A DNA stretch of 37,129 bases from Thalassovita sp. (GCA_002729595.1 PBYL01000308.1:1-37129), one strand, 5' to 3'. Counted from the stretch's first letter, positions 1 to 8,683 are shown. Numbers and translations are program-made. Notes: generated from the sequence alone by a model not told the origin.

Positions 1-51
1 CATTTTGGTATCGAAGACCTATGGGGAGATGCCAAAGTGACGTATTTTTAG
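1..51 (+). CDS. rsfS: Ribosomal silencing factor RsfS, C-terminal end (partial)
   Basis: Only the last 16 codons and the TAG stop at 49-51 are inside the window. They read HFGIEDLWGDAKVTYF. The LE/ED-x-LWGDA tail is typical of the C terminus of RsfS (YbeB/Iojap), the factor that binds ribosomal protein L14 and blocks subunit joining under starvation. In many Bacteroidota this gene sits directly upstream of ftsH, which is the arrangement here. The identification rests on a very short tail plus gene order, so it is probable but not certain. Confidence 0.7.
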   Translation, partial: HFGIEDLWGDAKVTYF

Positions 52-168
52 TATATTATGTGGTTATTGCAGCATTTTTTAAAAGTTTAGAATACTTGAT
101 GGAATTAAATATCATTAATTAGTGTAGCTACTGATATGCAATCAGTATTAGTAAATTAAAAACAGATA

Positions 169-2211
169 ATGGCAGATAAAAAGAAAAAGAATCTTATCCC
201 TCCGAAGCCTCCCAAGAATAACTATCAGATTTGGTTGGTCATCGTGTTGATACTGCTGATAGTGGGGCTTACTTATTTTAATAAAAATAGTTCTACTATT
301 GATATCACCATGAAAAGATTTGAAAAACTGATGCAGGATGGTGATGTTAAAGATGTGACCTTAGTTAAAAATAAAAGTATAGTTGAAGTAACCCTAACAG
401 AAAACGCGCTAAGAAAACAAAGAATTAGCGATGAGCTTAATAATAGAAGCCCATTTTCAATTAGTCAGGGACCTCAATATCAAATTACTATATTCTCACC
501 AGAATCTTTTAAAGAGGATTTAGAGGAGGTACAAGCAAAATTAGACGATAACAATCCTAGTAAACAATTAGCAGTTCGAGTTACCGAAAGACAAGATTTT
601 GGCTCTTGGTTCTTAAGCTGGGGGTTTTTCTTTATTCTGGTTTTTGGTTTCCTTTTCTTAATGAGAAGAATGACTGGCGGTGGTGCTGGAGGTCAGATAT
701 TTAATATTGGTAAGTCAAGAGCAGCTTTATTTGATGCAGAGAATAAAGTAAAAATTACATTTAACGATGTAGCAGGTCTTGATGAAGCTAAAGAAGAAGT
801 TGAAGAAATTGTTCAATTCCTTAAAAACCCTTCTAAGTATACTAATCTTGGTGGTAAAATACCTAAAGGTGCATTATTAGTAGGCCCTCCGGGTACTGGT
901 AAAACCTTATTAGCAAAAGCTGTTGCTGGTGAGTCTGGTGTGCCATTCTTTAGCCTTTCAGGTTCAGACTTTGTGGAGATGTTTGTGGGTGTTGGTGCTG
1001 CAAGGGTTAGAGACTTATTTAAACAAGCTAAAGAAAAAGCGCCTTGTATTATCTTTATTGATGAGATTGATGCAATTGGTCGCTCAAGAGGTAGAGGTCA
1101 GATGCCTGGTGCAAATGACGAAAGAGAGAATACACTAAACTCTTTACTTGTTGAAATGGATGGATTTGCTACAGACTCTGGTGTAATTATTTTGGCAGCA
1201 ACTAACAGACCTGATGTGTTAGATAGTGCATTATTAAGACCAGGTAGATTTGACAGACAAATCAGTATAGACAAGCCAGATATTGTTGGTAGAGAGACAA
1301 TATTTAAAGTACACTTAAAGCCGCTTAAATTATCTAAGGATGTGAGTCCTAAAGATTTAGCTGCTCAAACTCCAGGCTTTGCTGGTGCTGAAATAGCTAA
1401 CGTTTGTAATGAAGCTGCGCTTATCGCTGCAAGAAAAGATAAAAAAGCGGTAGATATGAAAGACTTCGAAGATGCTATCGATAGAGTAATCGGTGGTCTT
1501 GAGAAGAAAAATAAAATTATTTCTCCAAGTGAGAAGAAAATTGTTGCTTATCACGAGGCAGGTCACGCAGTGGCAGGTTGGTTCTTGGAGCATGCCGATC
1601 CATTGGTGAAAGTAAGTATTGTACCTAGAGGTGTAGCTGCATTAGGTTATGCTCAGTATCTTCCGAAAGAGCAGTTCTTACACACTACTGAGCAAATGAT
1701 CGACGAGATGTGCATGGCACTAGGTGGTAGAGCAGCAGAAGATATAGTATTTGGTAAGATATCTACTGGAGCATTAAGTGATTTGGAAAGAATTACTAAA
1801 ATGGCTTACAGCATGGTAACCATATACGGTATGAATGATGTAATTGGTAACCTCTCATTCTACGATTCTAAGAGGTCTGATTACTCTTTTGAGAAGCCAT
1901 ATTCAAATGCAACAGCTGAGACTATTGACCAAGAGGTTAAAAAGCTGATTGACACGGCTTATGAGAGAACAAAACAACTTCTATCGGATAAGAGAGAGGA
2001 ATTAGAAATTCTTGCTCAAGAACTCCTTAAAAAGGAGATTCTATTCCAAAAAGATTTAGAAAGACTAATCGGACAAAGGCCATTTGATACAGAAACTACT
2101 TATCAGAAGTTTACAAAGAAAACTGAAGAGAATGGTAAAGTAGAAGGTGAGAGTTCAGATGAACCGCCAACAGATTCTGCCGAAGAGATTAAAGAAGAAA
2201 CAAAATCATAA
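169..2211 (+). CDS. ftsH: ATP-dependent zinc metalloprotease FtsH
   Basis: Inner-membrane AAA+ protease that unfolds and degrades misassembled membrane proteins and regulatory proteins. The 680 residues show the full family layout: a lysine-rich cytoplasmic N terminus, TM1 at about 20-37, a periplasmic domain, TM2 at about 147-166, Walker A GPPGTGKT at 239-246, Walker B IIFIDEID at 294-301, the second region of homology with ATNRPDVLD and RPGRFDR near 344-363, and the zinc site HEAGH at 462-466 with a likely third ligand Asp in the GALSDLE segment near 538. The C-terminal tail after about 640 is acidic and low-complexity. It follows rsfS by about 117 bases. No Shine-Dalgarno is visible before the ATG, as is usual in Bacteroidota. 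Transcription probably ends at the hairpin at 2221-2240. Confidence 0.97.
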   Translation: MADKKKKNLIPPKPPKNNYQIWLVIVLILLIVGLTYFNKNSSTIDITMKRFEKLMQDGDVKDVTLVKNKSIVEVTLTENALRKQRISDELNNRSPFSISQGPQYQITIFSPESFKEDLEEVQAKLDDNNPSKQLAVRVTERQDFGSWFLSWGFFFILVFGFLFLMRRMTGGGAGGQIFNIGKSRAALFDAENKVKITFNDVAGLDEAKEEVEEIVQFLKNPSKYTNLGGKIPKGALLVGPPGTGKTLLAKAVAGESGVPFFSLSGSDFVEMFVGVGAARVRDLFKQAKEKAPCIIFIDEIDAIGRSRGRGQMPGANDERENTLNSLLVEMDGFATDSGVIILAATNRPDVLDSALLRPGRFDRQISIDKPDIVGRETIFKVHLKPLKLSKDVSPKDLAAQTPGFAGAEIANVCNEAALIAARKDKKAVDMKDFEDAIDRVIGGLEKKNKIISPSEKKIVAYHEAGHAVAGWFLEHADPLVKVSIVPRGVAALGYAQYLPKEQFLHTTEQMIDEMCMALGGRAAEDIVFGKISTGALSDLERITKMAYSMVTIYGMNDVIGNLSFYDSKRSDYSFEKPYSNATAETIDQEVKKLIDTAYERTKQLLSDKREELEILAQELLKKEILFQKDLERLIGQRPFDTETTYQKFTKKTEENGKVEGESSDEPPTDSAEEIKEETKS

Positions 2212-2250
2212 ATAAAAAATCCCTCTTAAATTTAAGAGGGATTTTTTTTG
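2212..2250. terminator. Bidirectional intrinsic terminator between ftsH and the glycosyltransferase gene
   Basis: A perfect 20-base palindrome at 2221-2240 (ccctcttaaa / tttaagaggg) has a T run at 2242-2249 on the plus side and an A run at 2214-2219 on the other. It can terminate both convergent genes. The TAA stop of the minus-strand glycosyltransferase (2232-2234) lies inside the palindrome. Confidence 0.85.
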
Positions 2251-3413
2251 TATTCTGAAATTACATCTTCATAAATCTCTTTTAATATTTTGAAGTTAAT
2301 TTCCTCAGTATATTTTTCTTCGTAGATTTTCCGTGCATTTGTAGATAAATCTTTTTGCAAAGCATCATCATTATCTAAAAGACTTATTTTTTCGCTAAGA
2401 ATTTTAGTGTTGCCTGTCTCATAAATAAGTCCATTTATTTTGTTTTCAATCATTTCTGCAGGACCTCCTAAGTTAGGAGCGATTACAGGTGTTCCAACTG
2501 AAAGAGCTTCTAAGATAACCATTGGCATACCTTCGTACCACACAGAAGAAAATACTAATGCTTTTACTGATTTTAGCATCTCTACAACTTCAGCTCTTGG
2601 TTTAAAGCCAATATATTCAATATTTGGATTCGCTTTTTCAGCTTTTAAAACTTCTTCTTTTAGAGGTCCATCACCCAATATTTTTAATTTTGAATCTGTT
2701 TTGCTAAAAGCCTCTAATAAAGTAGATATACCTTTCTCTTCAGATAATCGTCCAATAAATAAGAAGTCCTTTCTATCATCTTGACCTATGCCTATATCAG
2801 GAACAAAGTTTGGCTTTACTACAAACTGATTTGGCTTAGCACCTAAAGAAGAATCTAAGAATTTATCTTTCGCAAAATTGGTAAGTGTAATATATCTGTC
2901 AACATGTTTTTCCCAAGTTTTTAATACCTTGTGTATACCCGTCATCAATACCAATGAAGCTGTTTGTATTTTTGAGTCTCTGTAAACACCTTTTAGTATT
3001 GGAGATATTGGGAAGTTTTTATGAATATTATCCTCATAAATTCTACCATCAAAAAATAAATAGGCACTTGGGCAAATTAACCTGTAGTTGTGCAAAGTCA
3101 TTACAATGGGAACTTTACACTCTTTGGCTGCATAAAATATAGATGGAGATGCTAAAGGAAAGAAGTTGTGCACATGAATAATATCAGGATTAAACTCCTT
3201 TATTTTATTCAATAATTTTGCTTTGCCTTTCGGATTATAAAATGAAAATAACCCCGTTAAAAGCTTATCCTTAGCAGATTTTATTTCGTGGTTGTCGTAT
3301 ACAAGCGTATCGACTTCGATTCCATTCTTTTTTAAAAGTTCTAGTTCAGATTCAAATACAGTATCTTCTCCGCCTCTTTGTTGGTAAGTATTGTGTAGTA
3401 TTAAAACTTTCAT
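2232..3413 (-). CDS. GT4-family glycosyltransferase
   Basis: A GT-B fold retaining glycosyltransferase of 393 residues, expected to act at the cytoplasmic face of the inner membrane in surface polysaccharide synthesis. The N-terminal acceptor domain starts with MKVLILHNTY followed by a Gly-Gly loop (QQRGGEDT, 11-18). A central TLHNYR segment is at 106-111. The donor domain begins near 216 with FIGRLSEEKG (219-228) and carries the E-x7-E motif E294...E302 in EGMPMVILEA. Sugar donor and acceptor cannot be read from the sequence. It is the last gene of the minus-strand sugar region but is separated from the genes upstream by a strong hairpin terminator at 3425-3452, so it may have its own promoter or depend on read-through. 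Confidence 0.9.
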   Translation of the reverse strand: MKVLILHNTYQQRGGEDTVFESELELLKKNGIEVDTLVYDNHEIKSAKDKLLTGLFSFYNPKGKAKLLNKIKEFNPDIIHVHNFFPLASPSIFYAAKECKVPIVMTLHNYRLICPSAYLFFDGRIYEDNIHKNFPISPILKGVYRDSKIQTASLVLMTGIHKVLKTWEKHVDRYITLTNFAKDKFLDSSLGAKPNQFVVKPNFVPDIGIGQDDRKDFLFIGRLSEEKGISTLLEAFSKTDSKLKILGDGPLKEEVLKAEKANPNIEYIGFKPRAEVVEMLKSVKALVFSSVWYEGMPMVILEALSVGTPVIAPNLGGPAEMIENKINGLIYETGNTKILSEKISLLDNDDALQKDLSTNARKIYEEKYTEEINFKILKEIYEDVISEYKKNPS

Positions 3414-3416
3414 GTC

Positions 3417-3452
3417 AAAAAAAGAAAAGGAGATTTGTTATAATCTCCTTTT
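3417..3452 (-). terminator. Intrinsic terminator after the SAF-domain oxidoreductase gene
   Basis: An 11-bp perfect stem pairs 3425-3435 with 3442-3452 (aaaaggagatt / aatctcctttt) around a 6-base loop. On the minus strand it is followed by a T run made by the seven A bases at 3417-3423. It lies 4 bases upstream of the glycosyltransferase start codon, so it splits the sugar region into two transcription units or sets their ratio. Confidence 0.8.
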
Positions 3453-3474
3453 TGATCGAAAAAACGTTTTATAA

Positions 3475-4764
3475 TTACTTAGAAAATAACTCGAATTGCT
3501 CTTTATATAAAGCGTGCTTTATATTAGATGGATCAAATTCAACATCATCAAAAGTAATTTCTTTATCTTGAGGAAGGTCTTTCTTTAATACACATCCTTC
3601 TGCTAATCCCATAGGAAGTAATCTTTCTGCTCTGGCAGTGTCGTAGTTTTCACAAACACCATAAGATTTAAATCCTCCTAAACCATCGATAGTTTCTCCT
3701 GCTTTAAGATCGAATTTCGCAGTAGCTACTACTTCTACAACCGGGCCTGCTTTAGGAGCAAGAATGATATCATCAAAATCTACCATTCTAGCAATAGAAA
3801 TAGCAGTTTCGAAGAATAGTAAATGATATGGAACATAGAAACTGTAAAGTGGACCATCACCTAGTTTTCCATATTTTAAATATTTTGCAGACCAAGGATC
3901 ATCTGTAGTTGCATAAATGAATACACCTGGACCTGGTTTTGGCCCTACAACGTAATCAACAATACCACCTAATTCTTTCATTTCATCAACATCGTACAAA
4001 TGAGTAAGATCATCGATATGTTCTTTTGAGTGATGTCCATACATACCTCTTGTTGCTACTTTCATTCCTGTAGCATTGGCAATACAAGCTTGCTCAAAAG
4101 AAATTTTAGTACCATCAGCAAAACTGGTTACCATTTCTGGAGTCATATCCCATTGAGCAGCAAAGCTCTTTTGAGTTTCTGGAGTACGGTAATGGTCTTG
4201 TAAACCTTTGATGTTACCACAAAGCAATGGCTCAAAGCCCATGCTTTTTACAAAGCGGTAAAGGTTAAGTGTAACACCTGGTTGGTCACCATCGCCAACA
4301 CTATATTTTACACCAGCAATATCTGCCTTATGCTTTAAGATTGGACCTAAAGTAGCATCGATTTCAGCATTAAAAGAAAGAATATGTTTACCATGATCCA
4401 TAGCTTTTAACATTGTTCTTGCTGCAAATTCGATGGTTCCGGTAACTTCTACTAGTATGTCAAGTCCTTCTGCTTCGCAAAGTGCATCTGCATTTGAAGT
4501 AATTGCAGGAATACCCGCTTTGATAGCATCTTCTAACTCAGCAGTAGTTTCTACTAATTTATACTCTTTTAAACCTACATATTCGTAAGCAGCTTGCGCT
4601 TTAGAAACTGTACGATTGTAAGTAGCAGATATAACCATACCTGGAGTATATTTTACGATTTGATTCATCATCCCTTTTGCCATCTCACCAGCACCGATCA
4701 AACCAACTTTTATAGGGTTATTTTCTTTTTCTCTTTTATTGAGTGCGTTATCGACTATAATCAT
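3475..4764 (-). CDS. NAD(P)-dependent oxidoreductase with C-terminal SAF domain
   Basis: The 429-residue cytoplasmic protein has an N-terminal Rossmann nucleotide-binding motif, GLIGAGEMAKG at 21-31, resembling the homoserine-dehydrogenase NAD domain. A middle region follows with VEVTGT (105-110), GDGDQPG (157-163) and conserved aromatic segments. The C-terminal SAF-like region is at about 345-415 (VVATAKFDLKAGETIDG, then GLAEGCVLKKDLPQDKEI). Proteins of this architecture are usually annotated only as SAF-domain oxidoreductases. The reaction is not known from the sequence. Its position after the RmlC-like gene (57 bases) suggests a late redox step on a nucleotide sugar or on a precursor. A strong terminator follows directly. 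The family is recognised with good confidence; the role in sugar synthesis is inferred from position only. Confidence 0.82.
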   Translation of the reverse strand: MIIVDNALNKREKENNPIKVGLIGAGEMAKGMMNQIVKYTPGMVISATYNRTVSKAQAAYEYVGLKEYKLVETTAELEDAIKAGIPAITSNADALCEAEGLDILVEVTGTIEFAARTMLKAMDHGKHILSFNAEIDATLGPILKHKADIAGVKYSVGDGDQPGVTLNLYRFVKSMGFEPLLCGNIKGLQDHYRTPETQKSFAAQWDMTPEMVTSFADGTKISFEQACIANATGMKVATRGMYGHHSKEHIDDLTHLYDVDEMKELGGIVDYVVGPKPGPGVFIYATTDDPWSAKYLKYGKLGDGPLYSFYVPYHLLFFETAISIARMVDFDDIILAPKAGPVVEVVATAKFDLKAGETIDGLGGFKSYGVCENYDTARAERLLPMGLAEGCVLKKDLPQDKEITFDDVEFDPSNIKHALYKEQFELFSK

Positions 4765-4821
4765 TATTTATATAGTTTTCTGTTTGTAATACATCAATAT
4801 TTATTACCGGAAAATTATTTT

Positions 4822-5358
4822 TTAGAATGGGCTTTCGTACTCATCAAGAGTTGGTAAAGCAATATCTTTATCTGAAAGGATAGGAGACATATCTGGCCAT
4901 TCAATTCCACAAGAGTCCCACTTAATACCAGTATCGCTCTCGGGTTTAAATACAACTGTGGTTCTGTTTAAGAAGATAGCGTAGTCGCTCATTACATAAA
5001 AGCCATGAGCCATACCAGCAGGAATATAAAGCATATTTCCTTTTTCGCTGTCTAATTCAATTGTAAAATGTTGCTTGAAAGTAGGAGAGTCTTTTCTTAG
5101 ATCAACTACAACATCGAAAATTTTACCTGAAATACAGGTTACACATTTAATGTGCTCGTTAGGCGGGGTTTGAAAATGTAATCCTCTTAAAACTCCTTTT
5201 TTAGAGCCAGAATAATATTCTTCTGTAAATGAGGTAGAAAGTCCTAAGTCTTTATAAGTGTCTTCGTGGTAGGTTTTAATAAGTTTGCCTCTGTCGTCCT
5301 GAAATATTCTTGGTTTCAGCTCAAAACATCCTGGGATTGGTGTTTCAATTTTCTCCAT
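4822..5358 (-). CDS. RmlC-like cupin (dTDP-4-dehydrorhamnose 3,5-epimerase family), catalytic Tyr missing
   Basis: A 178-residue cupin spanning the whole RmlC fold: GVLRGLHFQ (55-63) with the base His61, Lys71 in the IKCVTC strand, FDVVVDLRKDSPTF (81-94), YIPAGMAHGF (111-120) and LSDKD with Asp165. RmlC epimerises C3 and C5 of dTDP-4-keto-6-deoxy sugars. Aligned by eye with E. coli RmlC, the tyrosine segment YKATNYY (132-138) corresponds here to NRTTVVF (131-137). The catalytic acid Tyr is therefore Asn131, and the two following tyrosines are Val and Phe. The base and its Asp partner are kept. The enzyme may perform a single epimerisation or a different isomerisation, possibly on a CDP sugar. 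No rmlA, rmlB or rmlD lies nearby, so a plain rhamnose role is unlikely. Confidence 0.88.
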   Translation of the reverse strand: MEKIETPIPGCFELKPRIFQDDRGKLIKTYHEDTYKDLGLSTSFTEEYYSGSKKGVLRGLHFQTPPNEHIKCVTCISGKIFDVVVDLRKDSPTFKQHFTIELDSEKGNMLYIPAGMAHGFYVMSDYAIFLNRTTVVFKPESDTGIKWDSCGIEWPDMSPILSDKDIALPTLDEYESPF

Positions 5359-5370
5359 TTTTGCCTTTTG

Positions 5371-5411
5371 TTAAAATAAAAACCGGTTACTCAGTAAGAG
5401 CAAACCGGTTT
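5371..5411 (-). terminator. Weak hairpin terminator or attenuator between the dehydrogenase and RmlC-like genes
   Basis: A 9-bp stem pairs 5380-5388 (aaaccggtt) with 5403-5411 (aaccggttt) over a 14-base loop. On the minus strand it is followed by a short, interrupted T tract (complement of 5371-5380). The weak U tract suggests partial termination or an mRNA-stabilising hairpin inside the operon. Confidence 0.45.
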
Positions 5412-5420
5412 AATGATAAA

Positions 5421-6671
5421 TTAATAAATATATCTATAGTCGAATACTGTCTTCTTGTTGATAAGTTCTTTCTTTTCTTTGAACTCTTTCCAACCAGTAA
5501 GAATAGCAACATATTCCGTTTGCTCAAGTAATTCTTCTAGTGTATCGATGTATTTGATATTAACATCAGGGTATTCTTCTTGGAAAGCCTGATTCGCCAA
5601 TGGATCGTAAGCTATAATGTTAGTATAACCTTTGTCGATCAATTTTGTAATTACATCTTTACTTGGAGTAAGACGAACGTCATCAGAACCAGTTTTAAAA
5701 GATAAACCTAAGATACCAATTGTATCAGAAGGAGAAGTAGCATCAGCGATTTTGCTTACTACGAAATCTTTAACTTGCTCATTAATTTTAAGGTTTCCAC
5801 CTAATACCTCAGGAGTAAAGCCATTGTCTTTAGAGATGCTATATAAAGCTGAAGTATCTTTTGGAAGGCAATATCCACCATAACCACAACCAGGATATAC
5901 ATAGCTAGACATTGATGCTGGAGAACCAAACCATCTTTTGTCTTCGTGTAAAATTCTGAAAGCTTTTGCTACATCAATATCACCAATGTGATCAGCTACC
6001 ATAGACATTTCATTAGAATAACTAATTAATGTAGATAGCAATGTGTTTGATAAATATTTGATGAACTCAGCAGAGTTGTAAGACACATAGTGAATTGGAG
6101 CGTTAAAAGGCTTGTAGATTTTGTCAAGAATTTCTTTTGAATCTTCGTCTTCAACACCAATTACTACGCGATCTGGCTCGATAAAATCTTCCCAGCAATA
6201 ACCTTCTCTTAAGAATTCTGGGTTAGAAGCAAAACCGATATTTCTGTTGAGTTCTTTTAGTTTTTCGTCAACATAAGGTTTTACTTTTTTAGATACTGTT
6301 GATGGAGGAACAGTTGATTTAGTAATAATTACTTTAAAATCATCTGAATCTACAGCTAAAATTTCATCAATAGCACCTAAAATATATTTTAAGTCTGCAC
6401 TACCATCAGCTGCAGCAGGAGTGCCTACACAAATAAAGATAGCCTTACTGTTTTTTACAGCCTCTTCTAATGGAGGGTTTAAGAAGAAAGTTTTATCAGA
6501 AGTTTCTTCTAATACTTCTTTTAAGTGAGGCTCGTGAAATGGAATTTCAAAGTTTTTGAGTTTATTAACTCTGGCCTCATTTATATCTATTCCGTAAGTT
6601 TTGAATCCTTTTTTGGCAAAGCCAAGGCCTGTGGTTAAGCCTACGAATCCTAATCCTATTACTGTAATCAT
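5421..6671 (-). CDS. UDP-glucose/GDP-mannose dehydrogenase family protein
   Basis: A 416-residue nucleotide-sugar 6-dehydrogenase, which oxidises the C6 hydroxyl of a nucleotide hexose to a uronate with two NAD+. Visible motifs are GLGFVGLTTG (6-15) for NAD, YGIDIN at 26-31, FICVGTP (79-85), ITKSTVPPSTV (116-126), SNPEFLREG (149-157), EFIKYLSN with Lys205 (202-209) and the catalytic Cys268 in GYGGYCLPKDT. The C-terminal nucleotide-binding domain includes GLSFKTGSDDVR. Length is typical. Its ATG overlaps the stop of the upstream SDR gene by 4 bases (6668-6671), indicating translational coupling. UDP-glucose is the commonest substrate of the family, but the leading rfbF gene makes a CDP-hexose worth considering. 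The exact substrate is unresolved. Confidence 0.93.
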   Translation of the reverse strand: MITVIGLGFVGLTTGLGFAKKGFKTYGIDINEARVNKLKNFEIPFHEPHLKEVLEETSDKTFFLNPPLEEAVKNSKAIFICVGTPAAADGSADLKYILGAIDEILAVDSDDFKVIITKSTVPPSTVSKKVKPYVDEKLKELNRNIGFASNPEFLREGYCWEDFIEPDRVVIGVEDEDSKEILDKIYKPFNAPIHYVSYNSAEFIKYLSNTLLSTLISYSNEMSMVADHIGDIDVAKAFRILHEDKRWFGSPASMSSYVYPGCGYGGYCLPKDTSALYSISKDNGFTPEVLGGNLKINEQVKDFVVSKIADATSPSDTIGILGLSFKTGSDDVRLTPSKDVITKLIDKGYTNIIAYDPLANQAFQEEYPDVNIKYIDTLEELLEQTEYVAILTGWKEFKEKKELINKKTVFDYRYIY

Positions 6672-7768
6672 ATTAATTTTCCGTTGTTAATATTGAGAAA
6701 TTTTAAAAACCTTTTAACACCTTCTTCCACGTAAATGGTAGGGTTATAATCAAGAGTAGTTTTTGCCTTGGTTATATCAGGGCATCTTCTATTCGGGTTA
6801 TCAGTAAGGTATTCTTTGTCGTCAGAAACTTTAAATTCAACCTTGCCTTCGTAACCGTAAATGTCCTTAGCTCCTTTTTGGAATAGCTCTGCAAATTCTT
6901 TTACAGAAACTTCAGGCTTATCAATACCAATATTAAATGCCTCAAGCTTACCGAATAATAATACTTTTAAGTAACCTGTGATAGCATCAGAGATATAGCA
7001 GAAAGTACGTGTTGGTTTTCCATCAGAGAATAAAATCATATCTCTTCCTTCATGCACACATTTTGCAAAGTCAGCAGGGAGACGTTTGTCATTTATATTC
7101 ATACCAGGACCATAATTGTTAAATGGTCTAGCTACTGAGATTGGCATGTTATATTTGTGGTGGAAGATGTAGCACATCGTTTCACCAAAACGTTTTGCTT
7201 CATCGTAGCAAGCTCTTGGTCCCATTGCTGATACATTCCCTCTGTACTCTTCATTTGTTGGGATAAATTCTGGGAACGGATCACCATAAATTTCACTACT
7301 AGAGAAGAATAAGAATCCTTTGATGTCTTTCTCTGCATAGAAATCTAACAATCTTCTTAAGCCAGTAATGTTGGCGTCGATTGTTTCAACAGGATAAATT
7401 CTGTAAAAGGTAGGAGAGGCGATAGATGCACCGTGAATAATAAGGTTAGCTTCTTCAGCTCCTTCTATACTTGCAACATCGTCGGTAATAACGTTGAATT
7501 CATGCAGCTCGATTTTATCATTGTTTTTTACGATTTCGTCAAGCCAGTCTTTTGTACCTGTGAGGAAGTTTTCAAGAGCAATAACTTTTTTAATACCAAG
7601 CTCTTCTGTATAAGTATCAAAAAAGTGCATGAAATAGTATCCAAGAAAACCTCCACAGCCAGTAATTAAAACTGTTGAGCCGTCAAATTTCTTTTTTTCT
7701 TCAACGGATAGGCTGTTGAGGATGTAGCCCATGTCTTCAACCAAGATTGGATTTTCTTTTTTTTCCAC
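6668..7768 (-). CDS. NAD-dependent epimerase/dehydratase, UDP-glucuronate decarboxylase-like (extended SDR)
   Basis: A 366-residue extended short-chain dehydrogenase. It has the Rossmann motif TGCGGFLG at 36-43, the serine/acid motif SSSEIYGDP at 156-164, the catalytic YxxxK as Tyr188-Lys192 in GPRACYDEAKR, RPFNNYGPGM (214-223) and RTFCYISD with Arg254. GPRACYDE(A/G)KR with EIYGDP and R-T/A-F-x-Y-x-SD is the signature combination of UDP-xylose synthase (UXS), which oxidises C4, decarboxylates the uronate and reduces again. Glu159 and Arg254 match residues important in UXS. A related 4,6-dehydratase or epimerase cannot be excluded. It sits 63 bases after rfbF and is coupled by a 4-base overlap to the dehydrogenase gene, so a dehydrogenase-decarboxylase pair acting in sequence is plausible. 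Confidence 0.87.
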   Translation of the reverse strand: MEKKENPILVEDMGYILNSLSVEEKKKFDGSTVLITGCGGFLGYYFMHFFDTYTEELGIKKVIALENFLTGTKDWLDEIVKNNDKIELHEFNVITDDVASIEGAEEANLIIHGASIASPTFYRIYPVETIDANITGLRRLLDFYAEKDIKGFLFFSSSEIYGDPFPEFIPTNEEYRGNVSAMGPRACYDEAKRFGETMCYIFHHKYNMPISVARPFNNYGPGMNINDKRLPADFAKCVHEGRDMILFSDGKPTRTFCYISDAITGYLKVLLFGKLEAFNIGIDKPEVSVKEFAELFQKGAKDIYGYEGKVEFKVSDDKEYLTDNPNRRCPDITKAKTTLDYNPTIYVEEGVKRFLKFLNINNGKLI

Positions 7769-7831
7769 AGAGAATAAAGTTATGTTTAAATTGATTTATT
7801 GATTGCTAAAAGATTTAATTGTTTTTGGAGA

Positions 7832-8614
7832 TTACCATACTTTCCAAGGAGCTTTGTCTTTATCCCACATGTCTTCAAGTACATTTTTGTCTCTTAAAGT
7901 ATCCATTGGTTGCCAGAAGCCTGTGTGCTTGTAGGCAGAAAGATTACCAGTTTCAGCAAGAGTTTCAAGAGGTTCTCTTTCCCAAACTGTATCGTCTCCG
8001 GTGATATGATCTATTACACTAGGCTCAAGTACGAAGAAACCGCCATTAATCCATGCGCTCTCTCTACCATCACCAACTGGTTTTTCTCTAAAACTGTTTA
8101 CTTTAGGATTAGACTCGCCTAATTTAAATGCACCAAATCTACCTGGTTGCTGAACTGCTGTAAGGGTAGCAGCTGTGCCTTGTTCCTTATGGAATTTGAT
8201 TAATTCAGTGATGTTTACATCACTTACTCCATCACCATAAGTTAAACAGAAAGTTTCGTTACCTATGTATTCTTTTACTCTCTTAAGTCTTCCTCCTGTC
8301 ATTGTGTGGAGTCCTGTATCAATAAGAGTAACTTTCCACGGATCAGCTTCAGTTTTGTGAACTTCCATATCATTATTTTTTAGATCGAAAGTAAAGTCTG
8401 ACGTGTGGATGAAATATTTAGAAAAATACTCTTTGATGTAATATCCTTTGTAGCCACAGCAAATTACAAACTCATCAATTCCATGTTGAGCGTAAATTTT
8501 CATAATGTGCCAAAGGATGGGTTTTCCACCTATTTCAACCATAGGTTTAGGTCTTACTCCACTTTCTTCACTAATTCTTGTGCCGAAGCCACCGGCAAAA
8601 ATTACTGCTTTCAT
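7832..8614 (-). CDS. rfbF: Glucose-1-phosphate cytidylyltransferase
   Basis: Makes CDP-glucose from CTP and glucose 1-phosphate in the cytoplasm, the entry step to CDP-linked deoxy and branched sugars. The 260 residues match the RfbF family throughout: the nucleotidyltransferase signature [11 protein letters not shown] (7-17), [18 protein letters not shown] (21-38), FVICCGYKG (49-57), the YGDGVSDVN motif with the metal-binding Asp, and the family-specific tail with [13 protein letters not shown] and [14 protein letters not shown]. Length is normal. It is the first gene of the minus-strand sugar cluster. The usual downstream partners rfbG (CDP-glucose 4,6-dehydratase) and rfbH (dehydratase) are absent from the window. 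Confidence 0.95.
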   Translation of the reverse strand: MKAVIFAGGFGTRISEESGVRPKPMVEIGGKPILWHIMKIYAQHGIDEFVICCGYKGYYIKEYFSKYFIHTSDFTFDLKNNDMEVHKTEADPWKVTLIDTGLHTMTGGRLKRVKEYIGNETFCLTYGDGVSDVNITELIKFHKEQGTAATLTAVQQPGRFGAFKLGESNPKVNSFREKPVGDGRESAWINGGFFVLEPSVIDHITGDDTVWEREPLETLAETGNLSAYKHTGFWQPMDTLRDKNVLEDMWDKDKAPWKVW

Positions 8615-8683
8615 AAGTGTTTGGTTAGATTCTCTTTTAGTTTTTAATGTAATTTATAGTTCAATATTACAGATTATCGTATT

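Noticed and set aside
4594..4857. A short plus-strand frame opposite the start of the SAF oxidoreductase
   Set aside because: It overlaps a strongly supported gene in antisense, and its product is Phe/Tyr-rich with no recognisable feature.
4822..8614. A dTDP-rhamnose (rml) operon
   Set aside because: Only an RmlC-like protein is present and it lacks the catalytic Tyr. The nucleotidyltransferase is RfbF type (cytidylyl), and there is no RmlB or RmlD.
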